NCBI RefSeq assembly: GCF_900964775.1
Contig: NC_041809.1
Span: forward strand, 27,601,338 to 27,665,337
Origin: Scleropages formosus
Taxonomy: Eukaryota > Chordata > Actinopteri > Osteoglossiformes > Osteoglossidae
Length of the DNA stretch: 64,000 nucleotides
Direction: 5' to 3'
The notes beneath the pieces are model-generated. The model saw only the letters and a program-made list of their open reading frames with translations. It ran no database searches and was not told the DNA's origin. Below, one piece after another: positions 1 through 11,810 of the stretch (positions are counted from its first letter, which is position 1; the number at the start of each line of letters is the position of its first letter). Position numbers and translations under genes: made by a program.

Positions 1-45
1 TGTTTAGTAAACAGAAGATCCTAGGTTCGAATCCCCGCGGTGCCT
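1..45 (+). tRNA. 3' part of a tRNA-Thr (anticodon AGT), cut by the window edge
   Basis: The first 45 bases carry an anticodon loop reading TTAGTAA, a variable loop AGATC, a T-loop TTCGAAT and the acceptor 3' strand CGGTGCC plus discriminator T. These match the 3' half of vertebrate tRNA-Thr(AGT) as I remember it. The T-stem looks weak: CTAGG against CCCCG leaves two unpaired positions. It may therefore be a decayed copy or a tRNA-derived repeat. The 5' half lies outside the window. Confidence 0.6.
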
Positions 46-285
46 ATAAGGGACGATTTTTGTAAACAGGCTACTACTTCCGAATGAACTAACAATAAAA
101 ACTCGTATGTGGCAAAGAAGAGCCGACGGTGCGTTTTTGTAAATTAATCATACATCCAGAATAATCTGCAGCTACAACATGAACATGTCTTCAAACACAT
201 GATCACTATATCTATCTATCTATATATTTTATATATGTATATAAAATGATCATGGAACAACTGGCAGTAATACGTTCTCACCTGT

Positions 286-367
286 GGTAGCGTGGCCGAG
301 CGGTCTAAGGCGCTGGATTAAGGCTCCAGTCTCTTCGGGGGCGTGGGTTCGAATCCCACCGCTGCCA
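286..367 (+). tRNA. tRNA-Leu, anticodon AAG
   Basis: This is a complete 82-nt type II tRNA. The acceptor stem GGTAGCG pairs with CGCTGCC and the discriminator is A367. The anticodon stem GCTGGA/TCCAG-type hairpin encloses TTAAGGC with anticodon AAG. A long variable arm contains CTCTTCGGGGG, and the T arm GTGGG-TTCGAAT-CCCAC is perfectly paired. The internal A box (GTGGCCGAG) and B box (GGTTCGAATCC) are intact, so it should be transcribed by RNA polymerase III. A T-rich stretch (TTCTTTTG) follows. It lies about 240 bp from the partial tRNA-Thr, suggesting a small tRNA cluster. Confidence 0.95.
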
Positions 368-1590
368 ACTTCTTTTGACTAAACTAAATTAGGAACAACC
401 ATTCTCAATGTAAAGTGAGAAAATTCTTGGTTCCATGTTTCAAACACGTAACAAAAACGACTAGTTACACTTCGTTCCTAAAATGATGGAACAGTTAAAA
501 TAGACTGATACCGAGAGAAATTAGTATCAACTTGGACTGCCTCCAGAAAAATACATTTATATTTTACATAACCAGATAAAACATGTAAGGCAGTATTTTA
601 CACGTCACAAACGTTTATGAAAACAGACCATATTTTATAAACAGAACGACTGACAGTAACTTATTATAACTGAATTATACATCACACAAAATAAGTCGCG
701 GAACTGGAATTGGATGCATCACTTGTGTGTGACTTATCTTCTGTGGTACATAATTCATTGAAGCAATAAAAACTTCACAAACTCTGTGTACACGGAAATT
801 AATATGAGATAAATGAAGAGGCAAACTCGAGAGTTGCAACTACATGAGACGTGTCTTTTACGAAGGAATTGTAAACTTTAAGTAACTATATGCGAGCCAT
901 TCCACACTTCGCGCAACCGTCTCCGCAAACCGCTCTGTCTTTTCCCGCCTCTTAATCTCAACATTTATCAGCAGTTCGTACACTAATTTACGACTCTTGT
1001 GAACTGATTTACGGCAATGTGAGACATTACTAGATGATCACCGACAAAACACTTGAAAACTTTTATACTTAACGGAACATTATAGTTAATTACAGTACAA
1101 AACAGAAATGCTGACGTTCAAAGTAATATATCAATAATGATATAATATCAATATTTGTGCATTGACCTGCAGGCATTAAGCCTTAAATTAAATACATTTT
1201 ATTTATGGGTGGTTTGGTGCATTGACCGGGGAAGTGTCTTCACAGTTCACTTGTGTACACACACACACACATTGTCCTAAAATAAACTATCCATCTTTTG
1301 TCAATTACTGAAACTATACTAACTATAACATGAACACCTTTGACTGCAGTTTTTGTTTCTGAAGAGTGTATGCTTGTATATGTTAGTGGGCTAGAATATT
1401 ACAAATACCAGTTTTAATGGTGAGATGGTACCTTTGAAATTAATGGACTATGAGTTTCGACACTGATCTCCTGCAGTCATATTGGAATAAACTACACTTG
1501 TGTTTTTTGTTTATGTTTAAACTAATACAAAGTAAGATACAGTATTACAATAACACCTAAAGGTTTATAATTGTAGTACTATTATAATCC
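368..1590. other. Intergenic, no gene seen
   Basis: AT-rich DNA with no ORF over 60 codons that looks coding and no convincing splice-site chain. A short CA tract lies at about 1255-1271. I see no recognisable repeat apart from the SINE that begins next to it. Confidence 0.5.
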
Positions 1591-1790
1591 AACACACACA
1601 CGGAACCACTTATCCCATACGGGGCCACAGGGAGCCAGAGCCTAACCTGGCAACACAGGGCGTAAGGCTGGAGGTGGAGGGGACACACCCTGGACGGGAC
1701 ACCAGTCCATCTCAAGGCACCCCAAGCGGGACTTGAACCCCAGACCCACCAGAGAGCAGGACCCGGTCCAACCCACTGTGCCCCTTCACC
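1591..1790 (-). mobile_element. tRNA-headed SINE with GT tail (family A), minus orientation
   Basis: Read on the minus strand this has the family layout: a tRNA-like head with the motif GTGGGTCTGGGGTTCAAGTC, a body GGACTGGTGTCCCGTCCAGG, then GGTTCCGTG and a GT tail (here a short CA tract at 1593-1601). The same consensus occurs at about 34.57, 35.54, 40.98, 43.10 and 60.59 kb. It is diverged and has a degraded 5' end. Confidence 0.8.
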
Positions 1791-4700
1791 CTCCTGCTAT
1801 TATAAGCCTTTATACTATAATAGTAGTACTTATAGTAAGAAGGCTAGAGAAAATTTCAATACATAGGCGTGCAATATAAACAAAGAGGAGACCCAAAATA
1901 GCAAAATAAATGTCAAATACAAAAGTGGAGATCTGTGCAAACATTTTCTGTGGCAGTGGTCTTCAAAGTGAAGTTGACTTCAGTCCTGGAGCAGCTAGGC
2001 CAGGGTTCTACTGTATGGGTCTCAGTCATCAGCACTGCAGGAGAACAATGAGCCAGGCGACACAGAGGCAAAACTGCTCAGCAGCATGAGACTCACTTGT
2101 GTTGCTGGTGCTCAAACACAGCAGCCAAGTTGCTCAGTTTGAAATCCCATATCAAAAAGAAAGCTTTGAATTCCAATTCATCAGGGAAGGACACCAAAAT
2201 GACTGGTAGTTCATGTACAGTAAAGACAATGCTGTAAAGTCCCTTGATGCACCGACCCAGGGGTCTTTGACCTGACTGTGTTTCAATGAAAAACCATAGA
2301 TTCTGTGAGTGAGGACAGAGAAACAGATTTGCATTTCTAATGAGTTCATCCTTTTTCACATTCACCGGTGTTATTGATTGTTGTTGGTGTTGTTTACTTA
2401 TGTGTCATTCCGTCACTGCAGTTTTCCAACTTTCCATGTTGACGAGAAACTAACACAAATGACTATGGTAGAACAGTATCATTGGATGCTGAGTTATTGG
2501 TCTTACTGTGGGTTTTCATATAAAACATACATCCCCTTAGGCTTAGCTAAAAGTAACTCTGGCTACTGTGATAAACTGCTTCAGGGATTCCCCACACAAG
2601 TTAAGTGTAAAGCTCAAGTACATCTGAACACCATCTGGAACCAGGGCCATCCACACAACCTTGTAGCTTATCTGTACAGCATGGTCAGATATGGCATTCC
2701 ATGAAGCAAGGACTTAAAGTCCCCAAAGCGCTGGAGACATTAAACCCTATTATCTCTACCTATTTCCTTGAAGCGGTCAGTTTTTATCGACTGCGTTATA
2801 CAAATTGGCCACAAGGTGTCAGTGTTCGCATGGAAAAAGCGGACACACCTCCTGCTTGAGCGACTGCTTTTCCCCCACAGGCCACCAGAGCCCTGAACCG
2901 CCGATAGTGTCGCTCTTTCCTCCTGCTCGTGTGACACTATTTTCCCAAAAATAGTTATTATTACCAAATTGCACTTTCATTTCCACTTTAAAAGTAATTA
3001 CTTGTTGTCAGTTTGCATTTTGCCATTTTTCACCATTTATGCTACTGCAAGTTCTAAGTATTTATTTCACACATTACAGTTAGATTGTACATTTTGCCAT
3101 TTATTTTCTTGTTTTATATTTATTGTCTTGCTGTGTGTTATTGTGTTGTGTTATCCTGTACTATTTTGTCTAGTACTCCTGTTTGTTTTTATATTTTGTT
3201 ACGCCCTCTTTTCTACACTCCACCGTGTATATTATTATGGAAAGAGAGGACTATGGCAGAAGAATTTTATTGTGTTATTTAAATACATATATCAATGAAA
3301 CACAAAACTGAAATCTTGAAACTTTAGTTCTGTTTATTACTCATACGGTTTAGTGTTTGTTTGTACAAGTTTGTAGTACTGATGGAGAATTTCTACACTG
3401 TGTGTTGTTAATTATCTTGTTTAAAGGAAATGCATGTTGTGTTCTTTATAACTTAGAAATAAAATATTAATCAATCTATAGTTTTGGGTTTTAAAAAGCA
3501 CAGTCATTTTATTTAACAACTTTTACATTCTTAATTGACAATATACAGTATTTTAAGTGTGTTTGTGCATCACAGTGTAAGTGGAAGAATTCTATGTATG
3601 ATGGAGACTAGTATATTGGTTTGCATCTTGTGTTACAGGAGGCATAAAATCCACAAGTATGTTCCATAACTGTCATTGACGAAGAAGAATCGTATGTGAT
3701 GAATGACATATTTAATTTTTCTTCATTGGTTTACTGTCAGATGTGCATCAAATAAGCATTTTTAAGATAAAAATGCTTATGAGTGATTGTTCAGTGTAGC
3801 ACAAGGTGCGTGCGTGCAAATGTGTATTCTCACATTTGTTCCTTTGTTACCATTTGCCCTTACGTTTCTTACTGTTCGAACTCTTAGTGCTATTAGGTAC
3901 ATTTTGAGCTGAAACAATGACTGTCATGTTGGTAGATCTGCTGACTTCCATAAGTGGTTCTGCAGCCTTACAATAATCTTGTAAACCTGAGCTGGTGAAC
4001 TAGGGTCTCAAAGAGTGGCTGTCTGAAGCACTTGCTCAGCAGATACAGTGGGAGGCCCCAGCACAGCAAGGACGGGAGGGGAGGAGGATGCACAGGCAGA
4101 TTGGTAACTGTGTCCAAGCAGGTGTAGTTAGCAGAAGCAGAAAGATGGACATAATTTTATCACTGTGTTGTTTTGCCAACATACATACTGTCAGACTTAC
4201 TAAGTGATGGGAAGTTCAAGTGTTAGTACAGAAGGTCAGAACCTTCAGACTCCAGCTTGGGTTTAACTTGCACTCTGCACCCGTTTCATGGTGGTTGCTG
4301 GAAAATCCTCTTACCAGGTAAGCAAGGTTACGTACAGGCAGTAAGACGTACCTTTTTGCAAACAAAATGACACAGGAAAAATTAAGTATTGACAGTACCG
4401 ATTTTTCCATTTTTTTTTCCTAAATAAAATGTAGATTTTAGGATGTGTGTGCTAAATTTGCACGGTTTTATGCCACAGGAATATCCTGAGAATATTGTGT
4501 TACCTTTGCTATCTGGTTTCCATTCATCATCTTGTGTTAATGGTTATTAATAATTTATAGTAAATTCATTGGAATCCATTGCTTGAAAGAAGGTAGTTCA
4601 TTGCACCTGATACATGTCTTTCACAACCTACTGCAAATTCAGGAAAATATCTTCAAGAGGCAGTAGGTCAGTACACTCTGAAGAGCAATTTTTGTAGGCG

Positions 4701-6321
4701 TAAGTTTTCTATTTATGCTTATGTTTAACAGAATGGTGGATCTGAAGAGGGCAGCAGACTGAAAGGTTGGTACTGTTTTGGTGTCTGACTTAGAAAATTG
4801 CCACACTAAACCTTTCTCCCACTATCCTGCCTTTCTTTCTTCTATGGAGAAACACCTTATTGGTTGCGTTTGTAGTATTACCAGTGACATTTCATATTAC
4901 AGATTTTTATAAAATGGTATATATATAGATTGACACTACATTCACGCAACTATAAAAAAACGTAGTTCCGTTTCTAATGTCTAATAATTTACATTAATGC
5001 CAGTTGTGCATGCATGTCTAAATGGGGGCATAGGACAGGGTTCAGAAATGGGTGAATAGACCAATGGATGACAGGAAAAGTGCTAAGCAATTGTTACTGA
5101 TTGAAAAGGTAATAGACTAAAGGCCAAACAAGAAACTTTCATTCATGCTGGACAAAAGCACACTTTGCATGTTTTATTTGAAGTTCAAGGCTTGTCACAG
5201 TGAGGCAGTGGAGCTTAAGGAAGAAACAGGAGGACTGAAAACTAGATGAATGGAATATGATGTCGGTAAGGTGAGACTTGGGTGGGAAATGAAAGAATGA
5301 TCTGCCTAATGAATGAACAGAGGCAGGCAGCAGGTGATGTTTTGTGCTTCTGTGCATCCTGTGTACTGGGATGCATCCAAAGAGAACTGGAACAACGGAT
5401 ATTACACTAGACTCTGATCCTGCGAGTTATGGGGTCAAAACCTCAGTAAGTTGTTGTTGCATCCTTCAGAAAGTGAGTAAAACTGACTATGAAATCATAG
5501 ATTTTAAATTAGGTTTACAGGTTAAAATACACAAGATGTGAAAACCATTTTCTCATACAACTTAGGGTTAGGTTTAGCAGCAGTTTACAAAGTTATTACC
5601 AGAACATCAGGTTCTGAATTTTGAGTTAAATAGCAGCACTGTGAATATACGTTGATTTCATTTAAAATATTTTGTTAAATGTGGTTTCAAAAATAAATGT
5701 AGATGTGTATTTGCAAATGAATCACATGGGGATGTCTGTTGGTATTTCAAATCCCGTTTTGGAAATATTATTTTTAAAGTACCAATACAAGTACATATTT
5801 GAGTCATTTGAAAATAGTTAATTTGCAAATGTCAATAGCATTTAATTTCAAAGTGTTAAAAACATTTTATTGGAAAAACAATCAGAAAAACAGGAATACA
5901 GCTATATGTCAGTGTTGGTGTATGGCTGGTATTAAACTGAACAGATAAAAGTTGCCTTAGAGAACCCAATACTTCACAATAGAATACCTGAGAGATTGAA
6001 TTGATCAGGATCCTGTTAAAAGACTGATATGGTTGAATGTACAAGCGTTAAAGGTGCATTTAACATTCTGTCTTGTGATATTTGCAGCGCAGAACAATTT
6101 CCACGTGATGCTTTCTTTGCAGTGGAAGAACGGTGTGGTGGTTGGAATGGGCATATAACCAGTAAAAACGATCAGAGATCTTGAAGGCCAGGAGTGTTTC
6201 GAGCTGTAAAAATAACCACACAGAGATCAGAAGTCAGGTGGCGTTCTGGCTGCAGGCTTCTGGACAGGAGGTCCAGGAGGATGAGACTCCACAGAGAAGA
6301 GGGAAACATCCAACTGTAAAG
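1791..6321. other. Intergenic region upstream of the P2Y receptor, probably including its 5' UTR exon(s)
   Basis: No supported coding gene. Open frames here, such as 108 codons at 2378-2704 (+) and 109 codons at 2969-3298 (+), have no recognisable similarity and biased low-complexity composition, so I treat them as chance. P2Y receptor genes commonly have a non-coding first exon. A polypyrimidine-AG acceptor (TTCTTTGCAG, ending at 6121) lies 200 bp upstream of the receptor start and may open the coding exon. Confidence 0.4.
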
Positions 6322-7560
6322 ATGGATACTACAATGTTGCAACCAGTGCAGGTTGGAGGGCTGAACTTCTCCATCTCCCCACTCAAGGCTTCCTGCAGCA
6401 TTGATGAATCCTACAAGTACATCTTCCTCCCCCTGTGCTACTCCTTTACGTTTGTCTTCAGCCTTTCCCTCAACTCGGTTGTCCTCTACCGCTCCTTCCA
6501 ACGCACCCGTCATTGGAATGCCTCCCTCATCTACATGGTCAACCTAGCCTCCACTGATCTAATGTATGGGCTATCACTGCCATTCCTTATTGCCAGCTAT
6601 GTAATGCGGGACCGCTGGATATTTGGAGACTTTATGTGCCGCCTGGTACGTTTCCTATTCTACTTCAACCTTTACTGCAGCATCTTCTTCCTAACCTGCA
6701 TCTCTGTGCACCGCTATCTGGGTATCTGTCACCCCATGAAGACTGTGACTATGGAGACCAAGCGGGCAGTCAAGGGGACATGTGCCATGGTCTGGGCTGT
6801 GGTGTTTGTTCTGACCAGTCCAATCTTCCGTTTTGCACAGACTGGATATGTCATCAGGGAGGGGCCTGGAAGCCAGGCAGGCATTGACACTGGGCAAGTG
6901 GAGGCCTTTCTCAACTGCTGGGATGATGCCATAGACAGAGAGTTCTCAGAGTACGTCCCCTATGGGATTACCCTACACCTGCTAGGCTTTTTCATCCCAT
7001 TTGTCATCATTGCCTGGTGCTACTCCCAAGTGGTCTTGACCATATTTCGGACTTTGCACTTATCAACCCAACTGCAAGAAGGTGGGTCTGGAGTTGAAGG
7101 AAGTGGAAGACAGGAGAGAATGTCAGTTGCATCTGGGCCCCAGGCTCCTTACATGCATAGACGGCGCAAATCCATAAAAACCATCATAACCATCACAATC
7201 TTGTTTGCATTGTGTTTCCTGCCCTTCCATGTCACTCGAACTCTTTTCCTCATACTCAAGGAGCTGAAGAATGTACATTGTCGCTACATGCGCATGGTCT
7301 CCATATGCTACAAGGTCACCCGACCACTGGCCTCTTTCAATGCCTGGTTTAATGCCCTACTGTACTTCCTTACTAAGGACAAGGGGGCATCCTGCTGCAG
7401 GCGGCCTGATCCCACCCACCGCGATTTACTCTGGCCATTGAGGACCCTGGCAAAAGCTGGGGATGGAGAAGAGCTGGGGGGACCCGACCTAAGGGCTGAC
7501 AAGGAGAACGAGTCCAAATCAACCCGAATTTACATGGATGGAGCTGAGGGAAAGCAATAA
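6322..7560 (+). CDS. P2Y-type purinoceptor-like G-protein-coupled receptor
   Basis: Encodes a 412-aa rhodopsin-like receptor in one exon, as is usual for P2Y genes. Likely role: plasma-membrane receptor for extracellular nucleotides. Seen in the translation: seven hydrophobic segments; HRY at residues 130-132 in place of DRY (usual in P2Y); paired cysteines C106-C199 (TM3-ECL2) and C25-C320 (N-terminus-ECL3); HxxR at 303-306 in TM6 and KxxR at 331-334 before TM7, the cationic residues that contact nucleotide phosphates in P2Y1/2/4/6. LVRFLFY, TCISVHRYLGICHP and CFLPFHVTRT recall P2Y2/P2Y4, while the TM5 region recalls P2Y6/P2Y3, so I do not assign a subtype. Oddities are NALLY at 344-348 where P2Y receptors have DPxxY, and a long third intracellular loop rich in G and S. 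The frame is open upstream to 6181 but the first ATG is 6322. An AATAAA lies at 7565-7570. Confidence 0.9.
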   Translation: MDTTMLQPVQVGGLNFSISPLKASCSIDESYKYIFLPLCYSFTFVFSLSLNSVVLYRSFQRTRHWNASLIYMVNLASTDLMYGLSLPFLIASYVMRDRWIFGDFMCRLVRFLFYFNLYCSIFFLTCISVHRYLGICHPMKTVTMETKRAVKGTCAMVWAVVFVLTSPIFRFAQTGYVIREGPGSQAGIDTGQVEAFLNCWDDAIDREFSEYVPYGITLHLLGFFIPFVIIAWCYSQVVLTIFRTLHLSTQLQEGGSGVEGSGRQERMSVASGPQAPYMHRRRKSIKTIITITILFALCFLPFHVTRTLFLILKELKNVHCRYMRMVSICYKVTRPLASFNAWFNALLYFLTKDKGASCCRRPDPTHRDLLWPLRTLAKAGDGEELGGPDLRADKENESKSTRIYMDGAEGKQ

Positions 7561-8309
7561 GAGGAATAAACAGAAGTTGGGATTAAACCCAATACGAAAG
7601 TGTTTAGGACAAGAAAAAGAGCAAAGACAATGTGTCCAATTCATTTTCAAATAAGAACAAAAAAGCATTTATCAGTTCTACTTTGTTAAGATTTTTAAAC
7701 ATTCTTTACCTAAGGGACTTACCTGCACATTTAGTGCCTCCACATCTCTGGAAACATGATGTGGCTACATGGTCACACAGCCCGCTGATACTGTACCTAT
7801 GAACTGGGCCCTTAAAGACTATGGTCAAAGGTAATACTCATGAATTTAAGTAGTATGAGCCACTATTCGAGAACCAATGTTCTGTGTTGCCATCGCTAAT
7901 AAGTAGGTAATCTGCAACACAGTCCATTGATACTTATCATTTAAATAATGCTACACAGTGCATTCACCCAATTTCAGTTGTTTTATCTCATAAAGCACTT
8001 CTGATGTCCCCCTAATGTATTGTAGAGCCTTCTTAGCTGCAGACAAGATTTCTGCTAAATAAAAGATTACCTTCTGTACGGAAGACCTTCCTGTTTGCTT
8101 GGTGCACATCTGTTTGATGCAGACTGGCATGTGAAAAAGAGTGGCTTGTATGCCTGGTATGTGGTCAAAACACAAAGACATTGCTAAAGCCGTTAATTAT
8201 CTAATTACTAGTCAACAGCTTGTAACACAATTTCCCTTGTCACAAACCTATGGCACAGGAAGCTGAACAGTTGTTTTCACTGTTTAAGTAAGTCATTCAC
8301 TCACAGACT

Positions 8310-8364
8310 ACTGATGAGGACTTGTCCTAAGGCAGGCTTGCAGTATGTCCAGAGCCTATCCAAG

Positions 8365-8405
<41 letters not shown>

Positions 8406-8620
8406 CACACAATATGTGATATGGGCAATTTAGAGACACCAATCCACTTGAAACACATCATTGGACTGTGGGAGGAAATCTGAACACCTGGAGGAAACCT
8501 ACACATACAAAGGGGGAACATGTATACAGTACTCCAAACCGACTGAAAAGGTATTGAACCCACTCTTGATCACACAGTCCAGGCACTGCATGATCTGTTG
8601 CACCACCATTCTTGCTGGCT
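8310..8620 (-). mobile_element. Diverged tRNA-headed SINE (family B), minus orientation, containing a CA microsatellite
   Basis: On the plus strand the sequence reads GGACTGTGGGAGGAAA, then GGAGGAAACCTACACA and AAAGGGGGAACATG, the reverse of the family-B body (head, GTTTGCATGTTCCC, TTTCCTCC, CCAAAGACATG) seen clean at 34.86 kb. A (CA)n tract occupies 8366-8402. The 3' part on the plus strand (CAGTCCAGGCACTGC...) is the degraded head. Confidence 0.65.
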
Positions 8621-8920
8621 CATATAAGCTTATAAATATTCGCTTTTCATCATCATTGTATATGTGGTATAATCAATAAGTTTGTAAGACCGACCATCAT
8701 GTGACGCTGCTCATGCCGCATATGGCTTGCAACTACAACAGCATCACATAGAGGCCAGTCTTACAACTTCTTCACTTTCCCACATGACTGCTAGGGTGAT
8801 TTGATACACTACAAAATAGTAAGCATGGGAAGAAATGAAGACAGCAGGAATGTATTACTCATGCATCTAGCAGCAAGAACATAGCAGCAATCCATGGGAG
8901 TACAATGTGACTAGCAGTGT

Positions 8921-8970
8921 GGGTGTTGCTTGGGAAAAACCAATCGGGTGTTGCTTGGGAAAAACCAATC
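8921..8970. repeat. Two tandem copies of a 25-bp unit
   Basis: The unit beginning GGGTGTTGCTTGGG and ending AAAAACCAATC occurs at 8921-8945 and again, identical, at 8946-8970. This is a simple direct duplication with no spacer. Confidence 0.9.
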
Positions 8971-11184
8971 AGAGAAATTTGGTCATGCAGGTAAAAATTA
9001 TTCTAAAATCTGATTATTTCCAGGAAATAAGAAAATCTGTGAGAACAGGTTAGGAAGGGCAGACTAACAGATAAGTAAGAAAATGCATGATAAAACCAAG
9101 CATTTGGTCTTTTTTGGTGAAACAGAAGAAAGTTAGAGACATCATAGTATGTCAGTGGAGAAAAGGTTAATATTAAACTAGGTGAAGATGGTTGGCTAAC
9201 ATTAAAAGTATATAATAATTTTCAATGAACAACTAATGTGAACACCTGCAGAATAAGAAAAACAACGAGGGGAAAAGAGATGAGAAAGAAGAAAACAGCA
9301 TGTGTATGTTGGCGGTTTCTGGCAGAATTTCACCATAGAAGACATACTGTATACTTTTAGCTTCCAGTTTAAAATATTTAATAACTTGTTTTGCTCTAAA
9401 CAGCATTGCTCTCACACAAACCTATACTAGACAAAAAGATACTGATGCACAATTATAGGCAAACTGCACTCATTAATAAAAATCCCTTCACATTCATTCA
9501 TATAATAATTGCTCCCCCAATCAACACTATACTCATTTAAAATGCAGTCATTCATAACATTGCCTTCTGCCGCACCCCCCTAGAACAATGCAGGATTTCA
9601 AAATGTGTTGTTGCAATGTAAGCTGGTCAACTATGTAGCACTATGACTGCCCTTCCGATTGCTCTTTAATACCTAATAACTCAACAGTCCGTGGAAGCCT
9701 CAACTACACATACTGTTGCCTTTGGCTTAGCTTTGTATCAATGATTAAGCTTGACATCCTTTTTGCAAGAGTATTCACATCACAATCTGATCAGTACTCT
9801 GGTTCTTGTTGTGCAATATTTCAAAGGACATATCTTTTGAGGCATAAAGGCCAGCACTTCACACTGGTTTTTGTTTTCAAGTGTAAAAGTATAAAACATT
9901 CCATGTGTTCTACGAAAAGAATGAATGTTGTCCCCTGCAAACCTACTTTTTAAAAAAAATCGATTTTGCAATGCCCAGTTGTGTCATACGTTATTAGTAA
10001 CGATTTCAAAAAATACTTATTACGTCCACACAGCTCTGGGGTAATTTATAAAAATTCAGTTTATTTGTCATTTATTTTTATAGAGCGCTTTTCTCACACA
10101 GTGACATAGAACACTGAAAAAGGATCAGAGACATTATAAAAATAAAAGGTCGATTATACATTAAATCACTACAATAACTGTATTAATTATTAAAGCTGTA
10201 AGTAAGCCAACTGGCATTGAAGGAAACCAACAAAAAACTCCCAAGTGAATGGGAAGGGAGAAAAACAAACTTCTGGGGAGCAAGTGCCAGTGGCTGGCCA
10301 CCCTTTATGAGCATTTGCAATAGCAAAAAAGACATTTAACTCAACTCAAAGAGGTATTTATTGTCCCTAGACAGCAACAAGTTGATGACCCGGTTCACAT
10401 AGGCAGGTCTTGTTCACCATAGGAAACAGTCATCAGCTTCCGTCAACATAGAGTGCTGGTATCACTGCTGGCCTCCTCAGGTCTCATCATGGGAAAACAA
10501 TGCTCAACAAAAAAGAAAGGGAGGAATTACATTATTTTACATTATACATTATAATAAATACTAACTACAAGAATAATATATAATTACAAAATTGTTAACC
10601 ACTGCAATTAAGATAATCTTGTCCTTGTGGGATTTGGATGTGGACCAGATAAAATCAAATTCACACTGGAAGTTTGAGAATAAAAATATGTATTTGACTG
10701 ATGCATTGCTCAACTCAATCTTAAATAGCTGCATGTAGTGATTTTAACTGTAGACAGACAGACTGGAACCTAACATGGGATGCTGGATGGTGTAACCGCT
10801 GCTACTTGAAGCTGTCCCTCTGAGTAGGTTTTTGTTTTATTTTGGGTAGCCAACTGACCCTAAGGTGAAGGGTTTATAGTGGCTTGTCCACTGTTGTCAC
10901 ATGTTAAAGCAGAGTTTCTATTCAATTTTAATTCCACTTAGCTGAGTACAGGGTCCTTTGTGAAGACATTGACAGCTCCAAGATGACAATAGTCCAGCCA
11001 CCATCGGGACGATGGCAGCTTGGAGTAAGGGAGTAGCTTTGGGTTATAGGCAACTTATGAGAGACTTGTAATTTTTCACATCTTCAACCCCTTTTTCTCA
11101 GCAGTCATCATGGGAACCTTCTTGGTGAGATTTGTTAATTTTTAACAAGAGGATATTAACAAGATAAGAGGGACATTCTGTTCG

Positions 11185-11810
11185 TTGATAGCAGTCACTG
11201 ATGTTTTTTTGGTTCGCCTGCAACCTGATCCTGCAGGCCTAACGAGTTTTGTCATACTCCAGGATATTTCACCTTTGGGCAAGGCAAAAGGCTACCGATT
11301 TTATCAGAGTCAGTCTCCCTCCTGCCATTTGTTTGAGCCAGGAACACATGAGACTGTAAAAGCATGAACTGCCCACATTGTTTGGAGACTAGCCACATGG
11401 CCAAGGACTGCGTAGTCCCTCGCTGCTGCACCCAATGTCTGGGGGGCTCTCCTCTCTTGCAGCAACCCCAGCACATCCTATGCCAGTATGGTGTTTGCAA
11501 ATGCGGCATCAACATGGCATGGGAGAATAAACCTGTCACTGACAAGCAGCACTATGGATCAGAGAGAAACAGCAGCAGGGGGCTGAGCTAAAGGACAGGT
11601 TGTCGGGGGCCAGTGCTGGCGGGTCATCTTTGCTTTGCACCGTTGTGGGATCCCTGGCTGAGGAAGATCAGGTATGCTGATCACAGAGGCGATGGGCAAG
11701 ATTTTTCAAGAGCGACTAGAAGGAAGAAGGGACATGGGAAAGAGGATGGGTCAGTCACTGGTGCTGTACAGAGAGAGCCAGTCTTGACTGGCACCCCTAA
11801 AAAGTCCTAA
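11185..11810 (+). other. Cysteine-rich open frames with one zinc-knuckle-like motif; possible fossil of a Gag/ORF1-like gene
   Basis: A frame starting near 11364 contains CPHCLETSHMAKDC, which fits the CX2CX4HX4C zinc-knuckle spacing, followed by further CxxC pairs. Such knuckles occur in Gag-like and LINE ORF1 proteins and in some host proteins. The surrounding frames are short, and I see no reverse transcriptase, LTR or end repeats. At most this is a small broken remnant; it may be chance. Confidence 0.2.

Noticed and set aside
2378-2704. 108-codon plus-strand open frame
   Set aside because: No domain, no supporting splice or promoter signals, and no similarity I can recognise; openness is within chance for AT-moderate DNA.
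2969-3298. 109-codon open frame rich in Phe, Leu, Cys and Tyr
   Set aside because: It arises from a T-rich stretch (TTT, TTG and TAT codons) and looks like a false membrane protein from low complexity.
6181-6321. Upstream extension of the P2Y frame
   Set aside because: The frame is open but has no ATG before 6322, and P2Y receptors begin close to the first extracellular segment. It is probably 5' UTR.
11185-11810. A full retroelement around the zinc-knuckle-like motif
   Set aside because: No reverse transcriptase, integrase, envelope, LTR or terminal repeats were seen. Only a single CCHC-like motif supports it, so it is kept as a low-confidence remnant.
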